A DNA stretch of 64,000 nt. It comes from Ananas comosus (lineage: Eukaryota > Streptophyta > Magnoliopsida > Poales > Bromeliaceae). The notes beneath the pieces are model-generated. The model was not told where the DNA came from. It did no database searches and worked only from the letters and a program-made list of their open reading frames with translations. Positions 37,527-48,348 of this stretch are shown here, piece by piece (the stretch's first letter is position 1; every line of letters starts with the position of its first letter). Location of the stretch: positions 62,001 to 126,000 of the forward strand of contig NC_033623.1 in the NCBI RefSeq assembly GCF_001540865.1, written 5' to 3'. The translations under genes and the position numbers were made by a program.

Positions 37527-37789
37527 TTTCCCCATATTCTCTTGTGTCCGATTTCTATTACAATTTGCAGATCCATATGCAAGCTGTTATATCGATCATC
37601 CTTGCCACATTTGCTGGATTTGGTGTTGCAATGTGTGCCAATTCTATTATCATCGAACTGCTGAGGTGGCGGAGAAGGTGCCTCAGATCTCGAAACCATC
37701 TAGAATCCCAAGAGATTGTACAACTTTCATCCCTTGGTGAACCACATGATAATATAAATAGAGAAAATGGGATTACATCCGAGGCTTAA
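31009..37789 (+). CDS. RING-CH (MARCH-type) membrane E3 ubiquitin ligase
   Basis: Predicted membrane-bound E3 ligase. Eight exons: 31009-31026, 35227-35673, 35911-36091, 36301-36598, 37010-37082, 37162-37252, 37338-37417 and 37571-37789. All junction phases agree and give 468 aa. The first 215 residues are Ser/Arg-rich and probably disordered. A C4HC3 RING-CH domain follows at about 231-278 ([27 protein letters not shown]). Four hydrophobic segments lie at about 320-420 ([68 protein letters not shown]), then LLRWRRR and a short tail. Intron 4 needs a GC donor (AG|GCGAGT) to keep frame. Intron 1 is 4.2 kb, with retroelement remnants and an F-box inverted repeat. Exon 1 codes only MDCEEK, so it is the least certain exon. 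A GT microsatellite sits in the last intron. Confidence 0.9.
31990..32210. repeat. Degenerate inverted-repeat block in RING-CH intron 1
   Basis: Words such as GTGCCAGT, CTGGCA, TTGGCA and GTGCCACTGGCAC recur in both orientations over about 200 bp. It resembles the TTGGCAC-rich MITE in CPP1 intron 1 and may be a relative. Borders are not clear. Confidence 0.4.
33212..33454 (-). pseudogene. F-box gene fragment, left copy
   Basis: The open minus-strand frame includes [30 protein letters not shown] and PYFVKLQ, a good match to the N-terminal F-box of plant F-box proteins (substrate-adaptor domain that binds SKP1). It stops after about 80 residues, with no LRR, Kelch or FBA domain. It lies inside the left arm of the inverted repeat and is most likely a captured fragment, not a functional gene. 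Confidence 0.75.
33753..33960 (+). pseudogene. F-box gene fragment, right copy with nonsense codon
   Basis: Inverted partner of the left copy. From ATG 33753 it reads an F-box start ([21 protein letters not shown], then VCK), followed by an in-frame TAG where the left copy has a CAG (Gln) codon. More stops follow, so it cannot make a full F-box protein. Confidence 0.75.
34140..35165 (+). mobile_element. Internally deleted copia-type LTR retroelement remnant
   Basis: A 5' LTR-like end (about 34140-34386) has the common copia LTR-tail motif GTGGACATGGGCCAGTGGCC. It is followed by TGGTATCAGAGCCGG at 34391, the initiator-tRNA-Met primer-binding site. A short internal stretch (about 34500-34696) encodes [18 protein letters not shown], resembling the C-terminal end of copia RNase H (NPADMLTK). 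A second tail, GTGGATGTAGGCCAGTGGCCGAACCACG, follows at about 35000 in the 3' LTR-like part. Gag, protease, integrase and most of RT are missing. The two LTR-like parts are clearly diverged, so the insertion is old and inactive. Confidence 0.75.
37490..37524. repeat. (GT)n microsatellite in the last RING-CH intron
   Basis: About 17 GT units, 46 bp before the acceptor of the last exon. Confidence 0.95.
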
Positions 37790-38484
37790 AAGTATACTGA
37801 CGCAATTGTCGGAGATGGCTAGATGGGTAAGTTTTTATGAGCTTTTAGTCAGTTACAATTTCAATATAGTTGCAGTAGTAAGTTGTTGTTGCAAACTGTT
37901 GTATCTATGGCTCATGCTATAAGGTTTCTGCAATTTTGGAGTTCCTTGTATGGTAATAGGAGTTGTTAATAGTGTAGGAAGTAGATCATGTTGTATTCCT
38001 GCAATAGGCTCCTGGGTTGGATAAAACTATTTTCTAAATAATTTGGTTATACTATAGAGTGAGCTTGTGTATCTAAGGTCCTGAAGCTTTGTACATAAAA
38101 TCAGTGTTGGCATTTGTATTGAACATCCATGTTGGAAGTTTCTTTCATTCAAATTTGTCAGTGGGCTCTAGTGGTGTGCTGACGGTAAGACTTGCATTAA
38201 CTTATTTTTTTTCTCTCTCTTTCTCTCTCTCCCTTTTTTTTCTTTTCGTTAGAGATAAGACTCTTAAGAGCGTGTGTGGATGTCCAAACAAGTTATCCAG
38301 TGAACGTTATGGGAAGTTATATTAACTATTTACTCTCTTATACAGAGATGCATATATAGTACTATTATTTGTATGTGAATAGTTGATATATACGAGTATA
38401 CGACTGTATACTCGCCAGTCGGTAGCACAATTAGCATTAATAGACCTTTGAGTTAGCAACATAGGAGATTATACTATGATCATT

Positions 38485-38522
<38 letters not shown>

Positions 38523-38700
38523 AGAAAAAAAGAACAGCCCGCGGGGCCAAACAATAGGTTTCTTTGCTGGTAGCATTCCATGTCCTTTAAAGGAAAAAAA
38601 AAAATGTAGTTCTAATTAGTTTACAATTTTGCTCTGTATTGTTTTACAATACCCTTGCTGACTCAAAATTTGTGCTCTTTTTGATATCTATGACATTGCG

Positions 38701-38780
38701 TAAAGTTGGTGGAAGTAAATTCATCAGAAAAATCGGGGGCGTAAAGTAGGTGGAAGTAAATTCATCAGAAAAATCGGGTG
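38701..38780. repeat. Two-copy tandem repeat, 41-bp unit
   Basis: TAAAGT(T/A)GGTGGAAGTAAATT and CATCAGAAAAATCGGG occur twice with a 41-bp period and one substitution. Confidence 0.9.
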
Positions 38781-40861
38781 TTACGAACTGCATAATATTC
38801 GTCGGCGGTACAATGAACAAGAAGATTGGTTTATTGGACCCGATAGTTGGTTTACTTCATTTAATTGCTAGCTGGTGATTATTGATAGTGCTTCCCTATG
38901 AGATATTCAAGGCTTTCTTAGATTGTTCTTGCATATGATTCTGCAACTTGCAGAAAGTTACTTTAAATAGTTGTCCACTTCTATTCGAAGTAGGATTGAG
39001 AATGCTCCTTTGCTTTCCACGTCCATTATCAAGTGCTTGCAGAATCAAGGATCTTCATCATACTCCCGCATAAAGATAGTGGAAATTTGAGGCATATCTG
39101 CTTTTTATCTGCAGATGCTTTCACTTTCAGAATCAGATATGCTAAGAACCTATTCAAGTTAACCGCATTATCGTCGTGGATGAGATTTCTATTTGAATGC
39201 CCAATCTCTCCATTTGGTATATCTGCTGCTTTATTCTGTCACAGGTCGTAATCTTATCTCTTTTCGATCGCTCTCTTATCCCTAACATCTCATCTCTGCA
39301 ACTCCACGTGGTTTATCATCTTCTATTTTCAACTTATTCCTTGCAAACTTGAAGTGGTTCATCCTTTTCTGCTTTAAGCATATTCCCAGAGTTACATTGA
39401 TAACAATTGTAAGCCATTAGTGCCTGATCAAATCAGCCACTTAACTCCAGAACAGTCATAGTCATAAAAGAGTGCATAACATAAAAGAGTGCATAACACG
39501 GTTCGATCTTCACTAGATATGCTCTTGCTTTGGTCCACATGTTGCAGTTTGATTGGCCCGGTCCACAGATGAAATGGCAGAGCATGTTCAGGCAATAAAT
39601 TAATTGTTCCTCTCAACCCGCATGTGTGAACATATATAGGAAGTGTTAGTTTCGTCTATATAATTACGCCGACATAAAGAAGGGGATGCACCTCTTTATT
39701 AAAGTCGGTAAAGGATAAGTTTAAGTGATAGGTTGGAAAAAGGAAATTATTCATGTGCAATCAGTGTATTCGTACATTTCATACACCACAACGAACAATT
39801 TGATTATTAACATTTTAAAATCACAATTTAATTTGATGTACATGATTTATAATACCGGACTCTTTATGTACAAAAAGTTTTCATTTTTTTTTAAAAAAAA
39901 AAACAGTAACATTGTTAGATGCTTCATAATTTGTAATGTCATAGAGTGTTTTTTGTATTAATTAAATTCTCATCTCGGGGTACAGTCCATCATGCGCCGA
40001 GTGCACGCAATAAACCCTCAGATTGGGAAAGTGATGGTTGTTTGTAACTTTATGAAACATCTTTAATGAAACCTGGAAATGGTGTACAATGCATGGCCCA
40101 TAATTAATAGGACAAAAAGAATAAGCTACTAATTGCTTGTTTGGAGTAGTACCATTCCATGATAAACTGTTGTCAGAAGAAATTAATTTTATCGAATTTT
40201 TTTTTGCCGAAACCTTGCTGTAGAAGTATACAAATAATAAATATCTTTTTATAGCAGAAGTAGAATTTCAAATTATAACTTCTACTTTTAGATATCAGAA
40301 ACACAATTTTTTTTAAAATTGTATAAAAAAAATTACAAAATCTCTTCCTATGCTAACTCTAGTTACAAGATGCCTTTGCTTGTAGATAAGTTGTACAAGC
40401 CTTTATATATGCATGCTTAATTCATGGCATGTCTCAAGTGAGTTGCAACTTCCAAAAAGACAAAAAATAATAATAATAATAAAAAAAATCAATGCATGCA
40501 CTTAAACTTAATTTTGCAACTTTGATGCAACCATCGTTTTCAATGAGGATGAGCTTTTCGGCAAGAAATGCTATCCAAGGACTCAAAAGCATGCGGTGGA
40601 AAGTGTACCTCTTTTTTCATTAAAAAAAATAAAATAAAAAGAAATTAAAACAAATTGCATTTTATATGAAGGCTCAAAGAATGATCGGTTATGATTCTTA
40701 CTACACATCATACATAATGAAGATCAGATCCCGACAATATAGGAAATAGAAGAAATAGAAACAAAACTTTATGGCATAGAATAGCGGAAACAAAGATTTG
40801 AACTCAAGACCACTTAGAATTAGAACTTGAGGGGTTTTCAAACCAGCTTTGATATCAAATG

Positions 40862-40935
40862 ATTGATAATATGAAAAGCAATCCAAAAGCGGTGGGTTAT
40901 TGATAATATGAAAAGCAATCCAAAAGCGGTGGGTA
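40862..40935. repeat. Two-copy tandem repeat, 37-bp unit
   Basis: ATTGATAATATGAAAAGCAA followed by TCCAAAAGCGGTGGGT occurs twice without differences, so the duplication is recent or conserved. Confidence 0.92.
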
Positions 40936-41545
40936 CGAAATTTTGACACTCCCCTGAACGTTTACGAAGCTCAAGATTATTTTTATCGTTAACAAATCTA
41001 ATTGATATATCTAAATAAAACTATTACAAAAATCAGGCTATGCGAGCACTTAATCATTAATTCAACTTAATTAATGTCTCTACCAATACAGGATATATAT
41101 ATATATATATACGTGCATCCTTCTAATATGGCGAATCATGTACTAATCAACATTTATTTTTTTCTCGATAAGATGAATTAATAAACTAATAATCATGTGA
41201 TCTCCCTAGTACCCAAAATAATTAATGTATTTTTAGGTAAACTTATTTAAATCCTATGAGCATCTCATTGAAAACAAATTCCACCTACGTGCACATCTCT
41301 ATCAACAAAATGTAAAACTATACGCATATAAGTATCACAAATGATCTAAGCCACAATCCCTGATAAAAATTAAATGGAAAACAAAAGAAAAAAAAAAAAA
41401 AGGTAATAGTGATATGCTACCATTTTCAACTCAATAAAAGTTCCTTTGTGCACTTCCACTAAATCACCTCTTTTTTCTTTTTTTTTCTTTTCTATTATTT
41501 ATTCGTCGAATCCATTCATTAATTTTTAATGTTTTCAAGCAAAAA

Positions 41546-41735
41546 TTTACTGCGGAACCCCCTAGTTGTATAGGCTACTTTGACATAGACCCCTAAAGTT
41601 TTAATTTGATTGACTAAACTCATTCAATTCATAAATTAAAAAAAATTGAGAAAATCAAAAGAAATAAAGTTGAGGGGCCCATTTCAGAAGGACTTATAGT
41701 TTAGGGGTAATCCATACAATTTTTACTGGGGCGGC
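41546..41735. mobile_element. Degenerate foldback MITE
   Basis: The left arm (CCCCCTAGTTGTATAGGCTA, TTTGACATAGACCCCTAAAG) mirrors the right arm (complement of TTGAGGGGCCCATTTCAGAAG and ACTTATAGTTTAGGGGTAAT). About 190 bp, non-coding. Confidence 0.55.
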
Positions 41736-43792
41736 CATCTACTGCTTTTGAGGCCTCCGAAAGGCTCATAAGTGGGGCCCACTAACTGTGGCCCAGTAAG
41801 TGGGGCCTAGTGGGCCTGCTAAAAGAAATATAAAGAAAAGGAACCCTTTCTTATCTCTTACTTGGCGCCACGTGTCCCGTTTCGGGTGGGCAGTGGAGTT
41901 TAAACTAGGGGCGCGGCATCCAACGGAATTTTAACCACCACTTCGTGGGGAAACGTGCCGCGCTCCCAACCGTAGAATCCGATCGTTAAAAGGGGCCGGG
42001 GTTAAGGGTTGGGATTTTTTCAAGAAAAAAGGGGCGGGGGGGGGAATAATACCTTTGGGCGTAATCTCGACCGGCCACGTGGGCGGTGGGGGACCGCCGA
42101 TCTCGAATCGCGCCGTGTCGGCGAACCTTGTCCCCCGCTGTACTCTCTTCCAAAGCATGACACACCAAATCTCGCTTTTTTTAAAAAATAAAATAAATAA
42201 TAAAAAAAAAAACAATTAGAAATATCTTAGTCCCTTCACGGACGTGGCATACTACGTCAGCGTACAGCAGGTCCGTATGATTGCCAACCTACGTGCCAAA
42301 TAGTGCTACTCTAGCGATCTATTAAAAGAAATAATTAAAACTATTTTAAATTTAAATGTGTTGTAAATTATATTTAACTATTTAAAAATTTTATTTAGGG
42401 TGTTTAAAAGTAAGATTCATGAAATTAATCCGTGGTGGACTAACTCTGTATAATTATATTGCTAAATTATGAAATATTTAGGACACGATAAAATATTTAA
42501 AAAATTAAAATTATTTTAGAACCTTATTTTTTTGCAATGAGAGACAAACATGTGGGGCCGGGGCCCGTACGTAATTTTGGAGGGACGCTTCACCGACCGT
42601 CGCTTTTGTAACCTCTGCTCGTACGCGTGTCGTCCAGATCAAGGGGCGGCACAGGGGATCAGCGCCAACGACCGATCGACCTTTTCCCCCACCGTCGGAC
42701 CGTACGTTTGACCAGCTCAAAGTTCGGACGGACCTGATCGCGCTTCCGAACATCTGGCGTCATCGCCACGTCAGCATCATCCCCCCCTCTCCCCCCGCGT
42801 GCTCTCCGAGTGTTTTTTTCTTACTGGGAAAATCATGTAAATTAAAATTATTATTATATATTTTGAAAAAAAATTCTAATAAAAAATATTTGTTAATGCG
42901 TTTTATTTTTTAAATAAAATTTTTAAAAGAATACAAAGATTTCTTAATTTTGGCAAAATTTTAAGAAAAAATATTTAAAAAAAAACCAAATAAAGAAAAA
43001 AATATTTTTTTTTCTAAAAAATTATTATTATTATTTTTTAAAACCAAAACAACTCCTAGTCAAATCAAGAATACAACGCAGTCATGAAGAGCGAAAACGG
43101 ACAAAGAAAGAAAAAAAAATCCAAATGAATAGAACATTCAATTTTATTCTTAAAAATATTTTTCTATATTATAATATCGATACAGCAACAATAACAACAT
43201 ATAAAAGCAATATTAATAGAATCTGTCATTTATCTAAAAATATTTTGCAGACCTTATTAAATAATTTTAATAACATAATATTTACGTTTTCTGAATTATC
43301 GTTTATAAAAAAAAATTTAGTTAAAATTACAACAGTAAAAGGGGAAAAAAAATTATGGAGTGCGTTAGTGACTGGCGAATAACTTTTTTCTCTTTTTTGT
43401 CAAAGAGAAAATGGAGGCGCATGCACTTTTCACTGAGATGTATTCGTTATTTAGTTTACACTTGTACTGCACTTTATCCTCCAATCGAATAATTGTCCAA
43501 AAAAAAAAAAAAATCAAACTTTTTTAAGGGAGGAAAAAAAAAGCACATTATCCCTTCCCCTTTTTAAGAATGATCCAGGTCATAAGGACCAAATCGAAAT
43601 TGTAGGATAGTACAGGGACCGTGTATATATTTTACCCCTTCTTCTTCGATTGTTCTAAGACCGGACTAGCCGGTACGACGAATCGGACGAGGTGCTCGAG
43701 AAGGAATCGTCCCAGTCGGGGACCGGCTACTACCGGTAACCACCCTGCGGCGCGACCGGTTAATCCCCACACGTCTTTATGATAGTTCAATA

Positions 43793-44065
43793 ATGCTCCC
43801 CTGGTGTTTATTTATATGCGAAGCTACGCACCACTTCGCCATTCCCCCAGGAACCCCATATTTGCGCTATTTATCTATTTATTATTGTACAAACTCATTT
43901 GGCTCGATCCCAAATTTCTTCGTGTTTCTCCATATCCAATCGCGTGTACATGGTAATTGCCTTCGTAATCCCTTTGATTTCGATGGGAATTTTGTTGGAT
44001 TTCTCTTCTTTTTTTTTTTTTCTTTTTTTGATTGTTTTGATGATTCGAGCGTAGTGTTTGATGAA
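43793..44065 (+). promoter_or_regulatory. 5' leader region of the EEP/EF-hand gene
   Basis: The reading frame of exon 1 stays open upstream to 43793, but the upstream residues are hydrophobic and Phe-rich, encoded by a poly(T) tract (44010-44030), and do not look like the family. I treat this part as 5' UTR. Confidence 0.5.
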
Positions 44066-46927
44066 ATGCAGAAGAAGGAGCGGTGCGAGGGATTGGCGCA
44101 GGGGTCGAAGGCGCCGCCGCCAACGCAGCGACCGCCGACGCAGAGGAAGAAGAAAGTGAGAGGCCCGCATAAAGGGCTCGCGTATGCGGGCTCCGAGCGC
44201 TGCGTCTCGTGCACCACCTTCAACATCCTCGCGCCCATCTACAAGAGGCTCGATAAGGAGGTAATGATGCAATTTCGATCGATTGGGTTCGCTTTGGCTC
44301 GCTACGCCAGTTAAATTTATCGTTTTGGGAAGTGGGTTCTTGTTTGATTTCGGAAAGGTGGTAGCTTTCTTGGGTTATTGGGTTGCTGATGGAATATTTC
44401 ATGGGTTTATCCTTTTGTTATTATTGGATCAGAGTTAAATTTGACATTTTGGGAAATGGGTTTTTTGTTTGATTTTGGAAAGGTGGTAGCGTTTTTGGGT
44501 TATTGAAGAAATATATCTTGGGTTTTGTTTTTCTCATTAATTATTGCAGGATCAGAGCTAAATTTAAATCTGTTTGATTTCGAAAAGGTGGTAGCTTTTT
44601 TTGGCTATCAGGTTATTAATGAAATATTTCCTGGGTTGTTTTTTCTCTTTGATTATTGTAGGATCAGAGTTGCAGGGAGAGTCAACATAGAGCTTATTGG
44701 TTGAGCAGGAATCAGAGCATCATCGACAGGCTATTGGCCGATCGGTCTTCGATAATTTGCCTCCAGGTGAGAATGATTCGTGTGTTTTTTTGACTTGGTT
44801 TTGGAATTGGGGTTTGCTCGAATCTAATGGGTTTTATTGCTCTTTATGTTTGTTTTTTGGATTTGGTCTATTTAGGAGGTTTGGTTGGGGAATGATGAGC
44901 TTGTTGACATGTATGAGAAGAGGCTCGGTGAGGCCGGATACATCAGTGTCAAGCTTGCAAGGACTAACAACCGCGGGGATGGTATGATATCTGATCCTGG
45001 GCTTTAATTTCTTGAGAAAGTTTGATTAAATCAAACTCCGAAGAAGAATATATTACTCATGCCGCTGTGAAGACAAATATGTGTCTTAGTTTTCGAGTGC
45101 GTAAACATGTAAATTTCTTCTGAGGATGTGGAAGAGTAAAAGGATGCATATGATGAGCACATCATAATACATCTTCATGTTTCGGTAGCAGTTTGCGAAT
45201 TACAACAAAATATGTCTTCTCTTTCACAGGTCTATTGACTGCTGTACATAGAGACTATTTTAGAGTCTTGAATTATCGGGAGTTGCTGTTCAATGACTTT
45301 GGCGACCGCGTCGCCCAGCTATTACATGTTGAGTCCGTCATTCCCTTTTGGCAGAATCGAAGCAGCAGCATTAAGCAGCAAATCCTCATTGTGAATACCC
45401 ATTTGTTGTTTCCTCATGATTCCAGCCTATGTATAGTTCGTCTACAGCAGGTAGATTAATTTCCTTGCATCGCAAAAAAAAGTTGATTTCCTTTTGTGTT
45501 TATTCATTAATAACATTGTTAGTGATTAAATGCCGTGAATGTTGTTTGATTAATAGGTTTACAAAATCCTCCAGCATGTAGAATCATATCAGAAAGAACA
45601 TAACCTCGGCCCTATGCCTATCATACTATGTGGGTGAGTTTTTTTTCCGCCCTTTTAGATAATTGTTGTCTTGTCCACTTTATCAATACTAAATAAATAA
45701 GGTCAAATGCCCTAACTATCCTTTGGTTTTTTGCAGTGATTGGAACGGGAGCAAAAGAGGGCATGTTTACAAGTTCCTTAGGTCGCAGGGTTTTGTATCA
45801 TCATATGACACGGCTCATCAATACACCGACAGTGATGCCGATGCCCACAAGGTTTATTATCATATTAATTATGCAATGCTTAATTCTAAAGCAATTTAGT
45901 TTCAATGTATTCACATGTTTGACTTTTTTTTTGTTTTTGGTGGGTTCCCCTCCCTGCAGTGGGTAAGTCATCGCAATCATAGAGGGAATGTGTGTGGAGT
46001 TGATTTTATATGGCTCCTTAATCCCAATAAGCATAGGAAGCCACTCAAAACTAGCTGGAATGAAGCTGTTTTAGGAATTATTAAGGTACATTTTGCAATT
46101 TTCCTTCTAAGTTTTAAATTATTTTATCTTCTCCTTAGGAATTCTACCTTAGTGGATTAAGTTTTTCGTTTTTACTTGATGATGGCATTTATAGTTCTAA
46201 CACAAATTTTCAATTTTACTTTCTCAGTATCTTCTCCGAGCAGCTTCCCTTTCTGAGGTTAATGCATTTGCATCCCTTAAAGCAGATAGCCCCGGTGATT
46301 ACGTTACCTACTCGGGCTTTTGTCAGGCACTCTGTCAGGTATCTGTAGTTTTCTTATGCCAAAACTAAGAAATTACATATACTCCTCATGGAATTTTATT
46401 TTTTTAACACATAAAACAAATTGCAGTTGGGCTTAACTGGCCATCCCAACGGCTTAAGTTCTGAAGAGACAAAGGACTTGTGGGTTCACGCAGATGTTGA
46501 TGGAAATGGCATGATGGATTACGAAGAATTTCAGGTATACTACCAGTCTGAGATTCTTATTTGGAGTTAGCTGAATTTGTAAAATTGGATGGTCTTTAGT
46601 TCTGAACTTAGCGTTAGAGGATGAAATTGGATGGCTTCATAATCTGATCTAGTAAATCACTCTGTTGGTTGTCCTTTTCAGCGAAGCATATGGAGCCCTA
46701 GATGGTTGGAGCAACCCGAGGAAAACTTCGAACAGGAGAGTGATGAAGGACTTATGGCTGATGCCTTTGGTTTCGACGTGAAGGATGCCGTTCTCTTCCC
46801 CCCCGAAGTGGAAAAAGGAATGTGGCCGGAAAATTATTCTCTCTCTGATCATGCACCATTAACAGTAGTTTTCTCCCCTGTACGAATGCCTTGTACTCAT
46901 GCTAGCCCTTGTTTAGACATTATGTGA
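44066..46927 (+). CDS. Endonuclease/exonuclease/phosphatase protein with EF-hand (At1g02270-like)
   Basis: Protein of the CCR4-like endonuclease/exonuclease/phosphatase (EEP) superfamily with a calcium-binding EF-hand, matching the plant group annotated from At1g02270. Ten exons: 44066-44260, 44662-44766, 44876-44981, 45230-45450, 45557-45633, 45737-45851, 45960-46085, 46228-46338, 46427-46534 and 46682-46927. All are GT-AG with matching phases, giving 469 aa. EEP motifs in order: CTTFNILAPIYKRL (start of fold), ICLQE (metal-binding Glu), ILIVNTHLLFPHD, ILCGDWNG and SLSDHAPL (catalytic Asp-His near residue 443). The EF-hand loop is DVDGNGMMDYEE (about 376-387) with ligands at loop positions 1, 3, 5, 9 and 12. 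The start at 44066 is the first ATG from which the product resembles the family. Substrate is unknown in plants; mRNA deadenylase, lipid or sugar phosphatase activity are all possible for the fold. Confidence 0.93.
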
Positions 46928-48348
46928 TGAGTCACAGACAAGCTTGTTCCTGCTGATGGTATGTACATACTAAGGTAAACAAGGTCAAAAGTAGTGAGAA
47001 ACTTTAGATGAGGAGTGTAAATTATACTGCTTGAGAAATAGGAGGAAAAAAAAAAAAAGAAATCAGAAAATGGGAGATGAAAAATGTATGATGCATCAGT
47101 TCATCTACTAAATACATCTTTTGTCCCGAAAAGAGTTAAATAAATTAAGATTCCTATCTTTCTGTAATCATCAATTTGATTTTGACATGTAAGGGGATCT
47201 TTAATCTTTATTTTTTATATTTAGATTTGATTTTGTTAGTTGGCCTGCTTCTTAATTATTGGTTTGACTAGAGTGATGTGAAGGACCGCGGACCGCCAAC
47301 TTGAGGTCAATGGCTACTTGTACTCTGTTTAGCAAACTAAGCATCCTCTTATTTCTTAATCTAGGATTCTATTGTTTTTCACAAGAACAAATTCTGAAGG
47401 ATATATCTTATCTTGAGCTAGTTTTCACATTGAGGGTATGAACTGTCGCCAGGTCGCAAGAATAAAACTCTGCCACTTGTCAGAGGTTTATTCCGCCAGA
47501 AGAATTGCTTCACAAAATTTGGTTGGTGTGATTATAGATTAAAGTATGAAAATCTTATTCTAGTCATATGTGGTTAGTTATTGTGGCAGAGCCTCTCCAA
47601 CTAATTTCCTGAACTTCGATTGCTTGACTTTTCACCAAACTTGAGAGCTCTGCTAGAAATGTCATGCAAATTTCACCCAAGTTTGATTGGCCAATTCTTT
47701 TGCTGCTTGTTGGTTCTTCAGATGGCGGACTCTGACGCAAGATGTGCCGACTATGGCGACATTTTCACTAGAGTATCAAGAGAGATTGCTGTCATTTTCA
47801 CTGCAGCTTTTCAGTGATATTATACACTTGTCAATTGGTCTCTTCTATTTTTAGTCCGTAGTATTATGACCGAACTTTTGCCATATTCTTCTTGTTGTTG
47901 TTGTCGTCGTCATCTTGTTGTCGGTGAGAGAACTAACTTTTCTGTCCCATAAGTAAAAGGGGAGAAAATAGCAATAGAAATAGCAACCCTCTTTGGAAGA
48001 ATCTAGACTCTTTTGTGCCATAAAAGATGCGAATACATACGCTTCATTTCTGGGCTAAACTGTTGTGGTCATTTTCTTCTCTTTTTACAATAAAGACCAA
48101 GTTCTTTCATAGTAAAGAAAAGATCTAAGAACCAAACACAGAAAAAGGTGGATTTATACGCTGTTACATGGTATCGTAACAGAAAATGGAATTATAAGCA
48201 TCGTCATGTCAATCACAACGACAACCAGACGTGGTGATAAAATATACAAAACTACATGTCATCACACTAGGAAATGAAAGAACATAAATCAGGATCTAGA
48301 AATTGCACCACTTTTATAGCTTCCTTCTTTCTGCACCTTATTGTCAGA
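46928..48348. other. Intergenic DNA between convergent EEP/EF-hand and CAD genes
   Basis: The two genes converge, so both 3' UTRs lie here. No exon was recognised. There is a GTTGTTGTC-type repeat near 47889-47925. A short open frame near 47710 (ATGGCGGACTCTGACGC) has no recognisable motif. Confidence 0.5.

Larger units (their letters stand above)
37790..43792. other. 6-kb intergenic region rich in simple and small tandem repeats
   Basis: After the RING-CH 3' UTR no coding exon was recognised. Notable contents: (GA)n at 38487-38515; a 41-bp tandem duplication at 38701-38780; a 37-bp tandem duplication at 40862-40935; (AT)n at 41094-41111; a probable degenerate foldback element at 41546-41735; and GC-rich patches at 41860-42130 and 42550-42770. 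Around 40700-40860, minus-strand sequence has a GAGTTCAAATC word like a tRNA B box, a weak hint of a SINE. Confidence 0.5.

Noticed and set aside
41860..42770. GC-rich patches that might be a gene's first exon
   Set aside because: Open frames on both strands are short and lack any recognisable domain or consistent splice chain.
44066..44314. Possibility that the EEP protein begins at 43793 with a hydrophobic N-terminus
   Set aside because: The upstream residues come from a poly(T) leader and do not resemble the family; the ATG at 44066 fits better.
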